This document shows positions 36,401 to 44,367 of a DNA stretch of 64,000 nucleotides, piece by piece; positions within the stretch are counted from its first letter, which is position 1; each line of letters starts with the position of its first letter. The stretch is from Bryobacterales bacterium KBS 96 (GTDB lineage: Bacteria > Acidobacteriota > Terriglobia > Bryobacterales > Bryobacteraceae): positions 4,049,304 to 4,113,303 of the forward strand of contig KB906767.1 of assembly GCA_000381625.1 (NCBI GenBank), in the 5' to 3' direction. Both the position numbers and the translations under genes were made by a program. The notes below the pieces were generated by a model. The model was given only the letters and a program-made list of their open reading frames with translations. It did not search any database and was not told the origin of the DNA.

Positions 36401-36629
36401 CCGGCCGAAAAGTATGACGGTGGCCGTGATTCTAGCCGGATTGCTGCCGATGTTTTTTAGCCAAGGCGCCGGCGTCGATGTCATGCGCCGCATCGCCGCT
36501 CCTCTTGTCGGCGGCATGATCACCGCGCCGCTGCTTTCGCTCGTCGTGATCCCGGTCCTTTATGATTGGCTGCAATGCCGTCGCACTCCTGCTTCCACGC
36601 TGGAGTTAGCTTCGGAGGAAACGGCCTAA
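33456..36629 (+). CDS. cusA: Heavy-metal RND efflux pump, CusA/CzcA type
   Basis: About 1057 residues, an inner-membrane proton-driven pump with twelve predicted helices. The start is ATG 33456, overlapping cusB, or ATG 33471; the longer frame from 33411 reads into cusB. Family features: SLDAIPDVSDVQVIIRT at the N-terminus, AIAVGALVDAAIVMIENMHK in the helix-4 region that holds the proton-relay Asp, and a second half beginning SGQIQKVLLILLCLPFSIAG. The Cu/Ag branch is inferred from the Cus-type adaptor with a metal-binding domain. No outer-membrane factor (CusC) gene follows; the next gene is a glycosidase. Confidence 0.92.
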   Translation: MNDPAMNHRLRLTERVIAWSLNNRFLVLAGAICILAFGLYSLDRLSLDAIPDVSDVQVIIRTSYAGQSPQTVEDQVTYPLTSVLLSVPRSTAVRGFSMFGDSYIYVIFEDGTDPYWARARVLEYLNQATSRLPPGLSPVLGPDASGVGWIYEYALVDRHHRYDPDEIRAVQDFYLKYELQSVAGVAEVASVGGMVRQYQVEVDPNRLAAYNVSLDRVGQAIRDANMDGGGSAISIGGSEFMIRSRGLLRSLTDFENIDVGMDARAVPIRLTDVARLQLGPEMRRGIAELNGDGEVTGGIVVMRQGQNALSTIQAVKSRIQELKRGLPSGLEMVPVYDRSELINNAVHSLSGKLIEESIAVTFVCMIFLLHLRSSAVVFIVLPVAILLALTVMRLQGVTANIMSLGGIAIAVGALVDAAIVMIENMHKHLEKEGSNPDYVQIARRSALEVGPALFFSLLIITVSFFPIFGLNGQEGKLFTPLALTKSYAMAAGALLAITLAPVLMTFLIRGRILPESRNPINRFLQALYRPVLAFALNHRAVTVGIAGCILLSSLWPLLKTGSEFMPPLYEGDILYMPTARADIPASEASKLLQYADQLIRGLPEVNRVFGKAGRADSATDPAPLSMFETTISLKPREAWPPGETVEDFIKKLDRTVRVPGLTNSWGYPIRTRIDMLSTGVRSAVAVRVTGQDLAGINQMAQQIAAALKGVPGTRSAFADRGDGGRYLDITTDRLKAAQFGLNVADVQRVVQSAIGGGMVSTLLNGRETFPISVRYPREYRDSLQAVGDCRLATPSGGQVSLRDVAEIAFKDGPMEIRSENGRLATFVYADVEARDLGGYVIAAKEAVSRMVPAKPGYDTVWTGQYENLEHARQHLAWAMPLTLGVVALLLYFQSGQIQKVLLILLCLPFSIAGGLWVTYLLGYNFSVAVAVGFIALAGVSAEFGVVMLIYLDLGIDEATNFRLLLTPAAIREGIVKGALLRLRPKSMTVAVILAGLLPMFFSQGAGVDVMRRIAAPLVGGMITAPLLSLVVIPVLYDWLQCRRTPASTLELASEETA

Positions 36630-36649
36630 GGCCTCTGCATGCGACCTAC

Positions 36650-36665
36650 AGCATGACATCATGAT
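36650..36665. promoter_or_regulatory. GntR-type operator half match, site A
   Basis: Fourteen of 16 positions match ATCATGACGTCATGAT, with the core ATGACATCATGAT intact but one base off at the centre. It lies 92 bp upstream (centre to centre) of the perfect copy at 36742-36757, so the two sites could work together on the glycosidase promoter. Confidence 0.5.
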
Positions 36666-36733
36666 CTATTACGTTCAAGCACAATATTAATAGACATCGC
36701 TCTTCCGGAACTGGAGAAGGCGATCCACGTCCA

Positions 36734-36762
36734 TTGATTTCATCATGACGTCATGATATATT
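36734..36762 (+). promoter_or_regulatory. Promoter with operator in its spacer, glycosidase gene
   Basis: TTGATT (-35, 36734-36739) and TATATT (-10, 36757-36762) are 17 bp apart. The perfect 16-bp palindrome ATCATGACGTCATGAT occupies 36742-36757, so a bound repressor would exclude RNA polymerase. The start codon GTG at 36769 is only 7 bp past the -10 box, so the transcript would have almost no leader. Confidence 0.7.
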
Positions 36763-36768
36763 TCTGCG

Positions 36769-39090
36769 GTGACCATACTGGATCGTCGCAGTTTTGTTCG
36801 GCTTTCGGCCGGGGCGCTATTCGCCTCCTATTCCTCGAGACTTCAAGCTCAAAGCGATCCGCCGGAGATCTCGAATCAGGAGGAATCCGTACATGTCACG
36901 GGCGCAAACTACTCTTGGGAATACTCGCAAAAAGACGACCAGTTCCAGCTTTTTGACGCGAAAAAACGGCTGATAGTGGCCGGTGTGCTGCAACCGGCGA
37001 TTCTGGTGTCGGTGGCTGGAGACGCCACGGCGAAGCAGTGTATCCCCGGAAAACTGGCCCGCCACAACAGCGCAGACGGGCGGGTGACTTTTGAATACGA
37101 AGGCGTCAACGGAGCAGGCCGGCTTTCGGTGGCATGGCGTTTCGACAAACACGGCATCTGGACTGAGCCCGTTGTGTACGAGACGTCCTCGGCGGAGGAC
37201 GTGGTCAGCCTCCATTACTTCACGGATGTGAAGGGAAATACTAGAGTCCCCTCGCTGCAAGCTTCTTTTTTAGTCGTACCTGGAATCAGCGAAGGCTCCA
37301 GTATCAGTCCCATCCTCGGAAGCGACGTGCGGCTGAACGAAACGGTTTGGCTCGGGCGCGGTAGCCCCGTACCCGGCCTATTGCAGCAATGGGGCTTGCC
37401 GGTGCATTATTTCGGCGGGTTTAGCGTCAAAGGTGAACACGCTCGCAATTCGTACATCGACCAGAAATCCGACTCTTTCATCTGTGGCTTAGCGGATCTG
37501 CCGAATGGCGATCTCTTCCTGGACCTTCACGAGGGCCGTTCCAGCATGTGGCTGGATTACCGCAGCGATATCTGGAAACACATGCGGGGGCCTGGGCGCC
37601 TGACCCTTGGAGCAACGCTGTTCTGGACCGTTGGCGGCGACTATTACGATGCCATCGGCAAATACTACGGTGGTCTGGTGAATTCGGGAATCGTCAAAAA
37701 AAAGCAGAATTCTCCACGAAAAACGGCGATTGCACTAACTCCGCAATTCTGTACTTGGGGCGCTCAAGTCGCCAGGGGAAAGGCCAGCGAGCACCTGGAC
37801 GAAGCGTTTCTCTCCGAGATCTACAAAGAGCTCAGAGCCTCCGGGATGAAGGCCGGAATGTTCTCGATCGACGATAAATGGGAGGGGAGCTACGGCAAGC
37901 TCGAGCACTCGGCTGAGAGACTTCCTCACTTCGAACAGTTCCTCAACCAGGTTCGCGCGGATGGGAACCGCATTGGCCTGTGGGCCGCGCTCATGCGTTG
38001 CGAGAAGCCGTCCGAGATTGGTCTGACGGAGGACCACATGCTCAAAAAGGCGGATGGAACTCCGGTCGTGTCGGGTGGCGAGACTAAATACTTCATCCTC
38101 GACTTTACCCAGCCTGAAGTAGCGAAAGTGTTGAGCGAGCTTGCCCGCAAGTTCATCCGGCGATACAAACCAGATCTGGTGAAGTTCGATTTTGGCTATG
38201 AGCTTCCGGCCGTTTCGCAGGCTGCGCCGAAAGACAAGCACTGGGCCGGCGAGCGCATGATGTGGAAAGGGCTTGACGTCGTAATTACGGCAATGCGCGA
38301 GGAGAACCCCGATCTGGTTGTCATGTACTACCAACTGTCGCCGCTCTTCCTCGAATACTTCGATCTGCATAGCCCCGACGACCTCTTTTTAAACTCGGGT
38401 GAGTATGATATCGAAGCGAACAGACGCTTTTTTTTCAGCAGCCTTCTTGGGGAACTCGGTGTGCCGACCTACGGTTCATCCGGTTACGATTGGCAAACCG
38501 CGCCGAATATCTGGTTTGATTCGTCGGTTGTGGGGACGCTCGGATCCTTGAACGATTTTGGCGGGGACGAGCGAGGCGAGAAAAGCTCTCCTCAACTGAT
38601 CGCAAAGTATAACGGGCTTACACAAGCCTTAAGATCTTCCAATTTCTTTAAGGTTGTCCCGTTGGACGGCGTGACCGAGGCGCAGACACGGAGCGCGCAC
38701 TCGCATTCGTGGGCGCGATTGGAAGACGACAAAGTTGTGCTTCTGGCGATTCGCCCCGATATGCCGCACATCGACAGCGTGCCGATTATGGATCGAGCAG
38801 CGATTTCCAGATTGCGCGGAATGGTTCGCGCACCTGTGCCAGTAGTCGTTGCCTCTCGGACCAAGGAAGATATCGCACACACCGGCAGGCTTGCGGTCGT
38901 GCCCTATGGAGACGGTCAGATCTCGATTCACACAGAGAAGGGCCACAAAGCGGATGTCTTCACGCATCATTTTGGAGGCGCCGTAACGCAAGCGCACATC
39001 GCGATCGCCAACGGGCGGTTAAATTTGCCGGTAGCGCAGCGCGGCGTGAAGAACGATCTTATCGAGTGGATTGACGTTCACGTTTCTTGA
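36769..39090 (+). CDS. Tat-exported clan GH-D glycosidase, alpha-galactosidase-like (enzyme 1)
   Basis: A 773-residue protein starting at GTG, with a twin-arginine signal LDRRSFVRLSAGALFASYSS. The N-terminal part is a beta-sandwich, followed by a TIM barrel with the clan GH-D nucleophile motif LVKFDFGYELPA (Asp474). The later region has GSSGYDWQTAPNIWFDSSVVG, shared with enzyme 2 at 47944-50193, so the two are paralogues. GH-D enzymes are retaining and release alpha-galactosyl or related residues from oligosaccharides, here probably in the periplasm. No promoter other than the one with the operator palindrome was seen. Substrate remains to be shown. Confidence 0.82.
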   Translation: MTILDRRSFVRLSAGALFASYSSRLQAQSDPPEISNQEESVHVTGANYSWEYSQKDDQFQLFDAKKRLIVAGVLQPAILVSVAGDATAKQCIPGKLARHNSADGRVTFEYEGVNGAGRLSVAWRFDKHGIWTEPVVYETSSAEDVVSLHYFTDVKGNTRVPSLQASFLVVPGISEGSSISPILGSDVRLNETVWLGRGSPVPGLLQQWGLPVHYFGGFSVKGEHARNSYIDQKSDSFICGLADLPNGDLFLDLHEGRSSMWLDYRSDIWKHMRGPGRLTLGATLFWTVGGDYYDAIGKYYGGLVNSGIVKKKQNSPRKTAIALTPQFCTWGAQVARGKASEHLDEAFLSEIYKELRASGMKAGMFSIDDKWEGSYGKLEHSAERLPHFEQFLNQVRADGNRIGLWAALMRCEKPSEIGLTEDHMLKKADGTPVVSGGETKYFILDFTQPEVAKVLSELARKFIRRYKPDLVKFDFGYELPAVSQAAPKDKHWAGERMMWKGLDVVITAMREENPDLVVMYYQLSPLFLEYFDLHSPDDLFLNSGEYDIEANRRFFFSSLLGELGVPTYGSSGYDWQTAPNIWFDSSVVGTLGSLNDFGGDERGEKSSPQLIAKYNGLTQALRSSNFFKVVPLDGVTEAQTRSAHSHSWARLEDDKVVLLAIRPDMPHIDSVPIMDRAAISRLRGMVRAPVPVVVASRTKEDIAHTGRLAVVPYGDGQISIHTEKGHKADVFTHHFGGAVTQAHIAIANGRLNLPVAQRGVKNDLIEWIDVHVS

Positions 39091-39120
39091 ACCGCGACTT
39101 TATCTGTCACGAGATGTGGC

Positions 39121-39157
39121 GCACGATTTATCGTGCCGACGGGCAGTTCACTGCCCG
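39121..39157. repeat. Two tandem hairpins downstream of glycosidase gene 1
   Basis: GCACGAT-TT-ATCGTGC (39121-39136) and CGGGCAG-TTCA-CTGCCCG (39140-39157) are two perfect 7-bp inverted repeats in a row, 30 bp after the stop. They could end or protect the transcript; there is no T run after them. Confidence 0.4.
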
Positions 39158-39265
39158 CGCTTTCCGGCGAACTAAGTTCGCCGCTGCAAGCTGAAGCTCG
39201 CGCTAACGAAATGAAGCCACATTGCCGTAAGCCGTGCACTACGCCCTAGGAGGTCCAGGCGATTA

Positions 39266-40300
39266 ATGAACACTGCGGTCGGAAGCGGAATTCTTTTAGG
39301 AATTGTTTCAGGCGCTTTACTCGGCGTCTTTGCGCTTCCGATGAAAGCTGTCCTGCGATGGCGATGGGAAAACACATGGCTCATGTATTGCGTCTGGAGC
39401 TTATTAATCCTTCCTTGGGGGTTAGCGTTTCTCACGGTGCCGGGAATCACAAGCGTATTAGGATCGGTCTCCTCAAGTTCGCTGGCGGGGGTCTTTCTCT
39501 TTGGCTTCGGATGGGGCATCGGCTGCGTTCTATTCGGCCTCGGGCTTAAGTTAGTAGGACTGGCCCTCGGAACCGCCATTGTCCTTGGCTTAAACAATGC
39601 CTTGGGCGCGATTCTGCCGCTGTTCTTATCTCATGAGCCAGTGATCGTGACTGCTGGCGTTCAAGCTCTCATCGCGGGAGTATTTGTCATGCTCGTCGGC
39701 GTCGTCTTGTGTTCCTGGGCGGGGGTTCAGAAGGAACGCGAGTCAGCCGGGAAAACGGCGGATACAGTGACGTCCACGAATTCCACTAGGCGAGCACGGG
39801 GGATACTTATCTGCGTCGGCGGCGGCATCATCGGAACTTGCTTCAATCTGGCTCTTGTGTTTGGGGGCGACTTGAACGCCGCTACCCTCAAAGCGGGCGC
39901 CAGTGAGTTGAACGCCAATAATGCGGTCTGGTGTATCTCGCTCCTGGGCGGATTCATACCAAATGTTGCGTACTGCTCCTATCTGCTTACCAGGAACTCG
40001 GGTTGGAAATTGTTTACCCCACGAAAATCGCAGCTCGACTGGTTCCTCGCCTTCGCAATGGGGCTTATGTGGCTGAGCGGAGTCGCCATTTACGGCATGT
40101 CGGTCCAACGACTTGGGAAATTGGGAGCTTCAATCGGCTGGGCTCTCATCCAAAGCACGGCAATCATCGCCGGGAACATATCCGGCGTGGTGACGGGTGA
40201 ATGGAGGGGAACCACCGCGAAGGCTAAAGCGACCATGGCATGGGGCCTATTTGTCCTGATTCTGGGAATTGCCGTTGTTGGTTGGTCCGCCGCGCTGTAG
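39266..40300 (+). CDS. RhaT-like sugar-proton symporter
   Basis: A 344-residue membrane protein with about ten hydrophobic segments and the L-rhamnose-proton symporter pattern: LLGIVSGALLGVFALPMKAV at the N-terminus, WENTWLMYCVWSLLILPW, the glycine-rich FGFGWGIGCVLFGLGL, and GASELNANNAVWCISLLGG. The family imports deoxy or neutral sugars using the proton gradient. Here it sits in a galactosidase-like locus, so the imported sugar may not be rhamnose. It is preceded by 175 bp holding the hairpins; no operator palindrome was found directly before it. Confidence 0.85.
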   Translation: MNTAVGSGILLGIVSGALLGVFALPMKAVLRWRWENTWLMYCVWSLLILPWGLAFLTVPGITSVLGSVSSSSLAGVFLFGFGWGIGCVLFGLGLKLVGLALGTAIVLGLNNALGAILPLFLSHEPVIVTAGVQALIAGVFVMLVGVVLCSWAGVQKERESAGKTADTVTSTNSTRRARGILICVGGGIIGTCFNLALVFGGDLNAATLKAGASELNANNAVWCISLLGGFIPNVAYCSYLLTRNSGWKLFTPRKSQLDWFLAFAMGLMWLSGVAIYGMSVQRLGKLGASIGWALIQSTAIIAGNISGVVTGEWRGTTAKAKATMAWGLFVLILGIAVVGWSAAL

Positions 40301-40394
40301 GCAGCAGTATTTTCCTCGTTCGAGCCTTATATCGAAAGCAACCGCCCGGTTGCGCCTTATCGTTGGACCTGTTGATCTGTAACCAGGGGGTTGC

Positions 40395-40884
40395 ATGAAC
40401 ACGGATTGCATCGAGAAAAAGATTCTATTGCGGGCGCAGCGGAAACGAGTCTGGCGCGCGATTTCCGGCTCCACCGAGTTCGGAAGCTGGTTTGGGATGA
40501 AGTTCGATGGTCCGTTCGTTTCCCGGCGCCTGCATGCGCGGAGTCATTGTGCCGACAACGGTCGATGCCGAGGTCGCCGATGCTCAGAAGAAGCACGAAG
40601 GTATGCCATTTGAAATTACCATCGAGCAAATGGAGTCCGAGCGGCTGTTCTCTTTCCGATAGCATCCGTTCGCCGTTGAGCCTGGCGTCGATTACTCCAG
40701 CGAGCCGACTACACTCATCGTCTTTTCGCTGGAGGATGCGGAGAACGGTGTTATGCTGACCGCCACTGGATCCGGCTTCGATCAAATTCCTCTTGCGCGC
40801 CGCGCTAAGGCGTTCACGGCAAACGAAGGTGGTTGGGGCAAGATGATGAAACTGATCGAAAAGTATCTCGTCCATGCGCTGTAG
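40395..40884 (+). pseudogene. Decayed SRPBCC/AHSA1-type gene (frameshift plus nonsense)
   Basis: From ATG 40395 the first 43 codons read as an SRPBCC protein (IEKKILLRAQRKRVWRAISG). A one-base insertion near 40519-40522 (GTTTCCC) shifts the frame; the continuation GACMRGVIVPTTVDAEVADA is then in the next frame. A TAG at 40660-40662 replaces what family members have as Trp (FSFR*HPFAVEPG). After it the frame is again good to LIEKYLVHAL and TAG 40882. SRPBCC proteins of this class bind hydrophobic ligands and are usually co-transcribed with an ArsR regulator, as here. Two independent lesions indicate a pseudogene. Confidence 0.87.
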
Positions 40885-41172
40885 CTCGAAGGTTGCGGCG
40901 GGGCCCAGGAGTTCGGCGTCCCTTTTGCGGCACTGGGTGACAAGACCCGTTTACGAATTGTGTCCCGCCTCTGTAATGACGGACCGTTGTCCATCACCAG
41001 ACTCACCGCCGGTTCCAAAGTCACCCGTCAAGCGATCACGAAACATCTTCACTTCATGGAACAGGCGCGGCTAGTGCGTAGCTTGCGGCATGGGCGCGAG
41101 AGCGTTTGGCGGCTGGACCACCGGCGTCTGGAAGACGCGCGCCGCTACCTCGACCAGATCTCCAGGCAGTAA
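40885..41172 (+). pseudogene. ArsR-family regulator, lacking a start and C-terminus
   Basis: Directly after the SRPBCC stop and in the same frame, the sequence reads FAALGDKTRLRIVSRLCN, ITRLTAGSKVTRQAITKHLH and GRESVWRLDHRRLEDARRYL, a winged-helix ArsR domain. No ATG, GTG or TTG precedes the conserved FAALGD segment in frame, and the TAA at 41170 cuts the domain where homologues continue with about 20 more residues. GTG 40960 would start inside the DNA-binding domain. So the regulator is probably dead together with its SRPBCC partner. Confidence 0.7.
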
Positions 41173-41419
41173 CCTCCCACGGAAGTGACATTTGAGATCG
41201 GTCCTCCGGCCTCGCAGGTTGCGCCAAATGAGCAGGTTGTGCGGTTAGCAGTTAGCAGTTACACAGCATGGATTCGTAGTCAACAGCAAAATAGTTCCTG
41301 GCTGTGTGCGAGCGTGGTCGGAAATATTCAGTAGCATCAAAACCTATCTGGAGACTGGGCGTCCGCTTCGGTTCGCGTGGAAACATTAGCTGCCGGCCGT
41401 CGGCTTTTGTGATTTACCT

Positions 41420-42214
41420 TCAGGCCAATTGCCATCCGGCATCGACCGTTAGCACTTCGCCCGTAACGGCGCGGGAGGCATCGGTGAGCAAATAAACGCA
41501 TGCTGGCGCCACGTCTTCAACGGCGATGACGTCCTCCACGAGCGGTTGCTTGCTCTTCATGAAGTCCAGAATGACCCGGTCCTCAGATGCGCGGGCGCTC
41601 ATCGGAGTCCGCACGAGGGCCGGTGCAATGACATTCACTCGAATCTTCGCGCGAGCGTAGGAGGCTGCCATTGTCCGGCTAAGCGCGATGATCGCGCCTT
41701 TGCTGGCTGCATAAGCAACGGTGTCAAAGTGTTTGGGCTCCGGGTGAATTCCAAGAATGCTCGCCATGTTGAGAATCACGCCACGCTGGCCGTCATCACC
41801 GGGAGATTGGGCGAGCATCACGCGCACTGCTTCGCGGCAGACGCGGTATTGGGTGGTGGCGTTAGTGTTCATCGTGATTTCCCAGCCTTCTTCCGTACAC
41901 TCGTGAACGGGCCCATCGCCATAGCGGCGACCGCTGATGCCGGCGACGTTGAAGACGCCATCGAGACGCCCAAATCGAGCGATCACCGAAGCTACGAGCA
42001 GCGGAGCGAAAGACGCGTCGGTCAAATCGCCAATTATGTATTCAGCGGTTGCCCCAAGCGAGCGAAGTTCCCGCACCAGCGTTTGGCACTTCGCTTCGGT
42101 GCGAGCCGCCACGAATAGCTGAATGCCATCCGAATGCTGTGAGCCACGCGCCAGCATTCTGGCGGTTTCGGCGCCTATCCCGGAAGCGGCCGTAATCAAG
42201 TAAGTCCTGGGCAT
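41420..42214 (-). CDS. Short-chain dehydrogenase/reductase
   Basis: A 264-residue NAD(P)-dependent oxidoreductase, last gene of the minus-strand sugar operon. The nucleotide motif is a variant TAASGIGAET near the N-terminus. The catalytic Tyr-x3-Lys is YAASKGAIIALSRTMAASYA, with the serine in LNMASILGIHP, and NVAGISGRRYG corresponds to the NAG motif. The C-terminus VTGEVLTVDAGWQLA is typical. It would oxidise or reduce a sugar or polyol in the pathway fed by the galactosidase-like enzymes. The SIS-protein gene lies 9 bp upstream. Confidence 0.9.
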   Translation of the reverse strand: MPRTYLITAASGIGAETARMLARGSQHSDGIQLFVAARTEAKCQTLVRELRSLGATAEYIIGDLTDASFAPLLVASVIARFGRLDGVFNVAGISGRRYGDGPVHECTEEGWEITMNTNATTQYRVCREAVRVMLAQSPGDDGQRGVILNMASILGIHPEPKHFDTVAYAASKGAIIALSRTMAASYARAKIRVNVIAPALVRTPMSARASEDRVILDFMKSKQPLVEDVIAVEDVAPACVYLLTDASRAVTGEVLTVDAGWQLA

Positions 42215-42223
42215 TGCCTACTC

Positions 42224-43030
42224 TCACCCGAGAATTGGTTCGAGCCGATTGGGATTTGAGAGAGCCCGCGCGTAGCGGCGCCGCTGGTCGGCAAGCCATT
42301 CGTCGTAGTTCACTTGTGTCTGACCAAGGTGCATGTTTTGCAGAACATAATGCTTGATGCCGCGCGAGTCGAGTTCCTGAATTGTGAGTTCGTTCAGCGA
42401 ATGCACGAGTGTGAGTGCGCCGATGTTCGACAGCGGACAAACGCGATAGTTCTCATTGCCTTCGACCATGATCGAAACGTCGCCCATTGGCATACAATTG
42501 TCGAGCAGAAAACCGCGCTTCGCTTCTGTCACAACATGGTAAAGCGTTTTTCCCGATGAGTGTTTCGGAGAAGCCTCTCGTGATTGCCGCAGTGAGCTGA
42601 TCGCAATCAGCGGATTATTGGGATAGCGTTTATTGAATTCGATCGCGATGTCAACCGCTGCTTGCGTTTGCCCGGTCGCCGATACAACGATTAACGGCTC
42701 GTCTGGCGCAAATTCAAACTCGTCGAGTATCTTTGCTCCTAGCCCTTCAACTCGTTCAATCGCCTGATTGAGTCGCAGGCTATCCGCTCCGACCACATCC
42801 GTAAAGTTCGCGAGCGCGTGCGAAAGAAGCGGGTGAAACCCCGTCAAGGCGCCCATGCGAACGCACATCTCTTCAACAGTGACTCGTGAATGTCCGTTTG
42901 CGTAAACATGCACCAGGCCTCCGGCGGCGATCGCATCCGCAAAGCATTTCGCCACGGCGATCAGCGTGGCTTCCTGGGCTAATACTCCATCGCGAATGCG
43001 ATTGAGTTGCAAGGGAAATGTAAGGTTCAT
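42224..43030 (-). CDS. SIS-domain sugar isomerase/binding protein
   Basis: A 268-residue cytoplasmic protein. The start is ATG 43030, which overlaps the stop of the oxidoreductase gene (ATGA); the longer frame upstream is that gene's other frame. An SIS domain is visible from GGLVHVYANGHSRVTVEEMC, with LIVVSATGQTQAAVDIAIEF and NPLIAISSLRQSREA, and PMGDVSIMVEGNENYRVCPL follows. SIS domains bind or isomerise phosphosugars. The family member class is described only as sugar-isomerase domain-containing protein. Inference: it acts on a phosphorylated intermediate made by the adjacent FGGY kinase. Confidence 0.82.
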   Translation of the reverse strand: MNLTFPLQLNRIRDGVLAQEATLIAVAKCFADAIAAGGLVHVYANGHSRVTVEEMCVRMGALTGFHPLLSHALANFTDVVGADSLRLNQAIERVEGLGAKILDEFEFAPDEPLIVVSATGQTQAAVDIAIEFNKRYPNNPLIAISSLRQSREASPKHSSGKTLYHVVTEAKRGFLLDNCMPMGDVSIMVEGNENYRVCPLSNIGALTLVHSLNELTIQELDSRGIKHYVLQNMHLGQTQVNYDEWLADQRRRYARALSNPNRLEPILG

Positions 43031-44367
43031 TGGCTCTCGTGGGCTTCCGGCGTTTCCAGAATCGCGCCTGTTTTGCGCAGCTTGTCCTGAAGCTGCCGGA
43101 CGTTCAGGTCCCGCGGTTGGTTGTTGCGAATAATGCACAACGCCGCCGCCGTTCCTGCCGCCTGCCCCATGGCCATGCACTGTGCCATGCTGCGTACGGA
43201 GGCATGTGCATCGTGCGTCGCCGAAAAGCAACGGCCTGCGACATAAAGGTTCTCAATCTTCTGCGGAACCAGCGTTCGATATGGAATATCCACCGTGGCG
43301 CCGTCAGGCAGGTACAGCCATTTCGTGCTCGCTCCGGCGTGGTGATCTTCTATAGGCGCGCCGCACAGCCCAACCACGTCGTCAAACTTCCGGGCGCCGA
43401 GCACGTCCTCCCGGGTCAGCCGGTATTCGCCATACACCCGGCGCGTCTCGCGTACACCGATTTGGGTGCTGAACGTGACCAGGCGCGCCGCTTCATAGCC
43501 GGGAATATAGTCACGGAGAAATCGCTCGTATTCGAGAGCTTGACGCCGCCCTTCGATTTCCGCCGAGGTCAAGTCGCGAGGGGTAGTCGGATCGGCGACT
43601 TCAAGCCGGGTCATAATCGTGGCCATTACTCCTTCGATTGGCGTAATGTGGACGCTTCCTTCGCGACGAGGCAGATCGTACTTGCCGGAATCGGCCGCTT
43701 CTCCCATACGTGCCAGAAAATCGGCTCGCGGAAATTTTCGGGCCTCTGCAACGTTGACATTGGCAAGCTTAAAAGTGGTGGTTAGCGTCTGCGCCGGATC
43801 GATGTCTCCCGCCTTCTCAAATGGAACTTGAGCCAGAGCGCACACATCGGCATCGCCGGAACCATCGATGATCACTTTCGGGCGAATCAGGCCTAGCCCC
43901 GATTTGCCGTCCACGATAATTCCCGTAATCCGGTCGCCTTCGAGTACGACGTCCGTGACGAAAGTGTGCAGTAACAGATCTACACCGGCCCGCTGCGCGA
44001 GGCGCTCCCAGGCAACCTTCAGATATTCCGGATTGTACGTCACGCCAGTGCCGGCGCCGAAAGTGTTCGGCCGTTCAATTACGCGATCCAATTTCCGTAG
44101 TTCCGCCACGACGTCGTCGGGAATTCCAGATACTACTTTTTTCGAAATCGTTCCTGGAGTGTAAAAGCCGTAGAATGTGTCGAGCACCGCCGTGCTGGTT
44201 CCTCCGAGGAAACCATATCGCTCAACGAGCAGCACCTTGGCTTGGGGATTACCGCCTTGCAATTCCCGCGCAGCGGCGATCGCGGCGGTCGATCCGGCCG
44301 AACCGGATCCGGCGATGAACACGTCCGGCTCGGCGATAACGGGGATTGTTTTGCTATACGTGTACAT
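43027..44367 (-). CDS. FAD-dependent oxidoreductase
   Basis: A 446-residue flavoprotein. I place the start at ATG 44367, giving YTYSKTIPVIAEPDVFIAGS with the FAD motif AGSGSAGSTAAIAAAREL; the longer frame is the other frame of the kinase gene. Later motifs are VIIDGSGDADVCALA and, near the C-terminus, NLYVAGRCFSATHDAHASVR, as in the FAD_oxidored family (Pfam PF12831-like). The natural substrate is unknown, although several family members act on sugars or xylitol-like compounds. It overlaps the kinase gene by 14 bp and the SIS gene by 4 bp. Confidence 0.85.
   Translation of the reverse strand: MYTYSKTIPVIAEPDVFIAGSGSAGSTAAIAAARELQGGNPQAKVLLVERYGFLGGTSTAVLDTFYGFYTPGTISKKVVSGIPDDVVAELRKLDRVIERPNTFGAGTGVTYNPEYLKVAWERLAQRAGVDLLLHTFVTDVVLEGDRITGIIVDGKSGLGLIRPKVIIDGSGDADVCALAQVPFEKAGDIDPAQTLTTTFKLANVNVAEARKFPRADFLARMGEAADSGKYDLPRREGSVHITPIEGVMATIMTRLEVADPTTPRDLTSAEIEGRRQALEYERFLRDYIPGYEAARLVTFSTQIGVRETRRVYGEYRLTREDVLGARKFDDVVGLCGAPIEDHHAGASTKWLYLPDGATVDIPYRTLVPQKIENLYVAGRCFSATHDAHASVRSMAQCMAMGQAAGTAAALCIIRNNQPRDLNVRQLQDKLRKTGAILETPEAHESQ

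Noticed and set aside
41236-41270. Short repeated units GTTAGCAGTTAGCAGTTA as a CRISPR-like repeat
   Set aside because: Only about three copies of a 7-bp unit occur in tandem without spacers; it is a short simple repeat.
43030-43785. A 251-codon plus-strand open frame opposite the FAD oxidoreductase gene
   Set aside because: It is a shadow of the flavoprotein coding sequence, without start signals.
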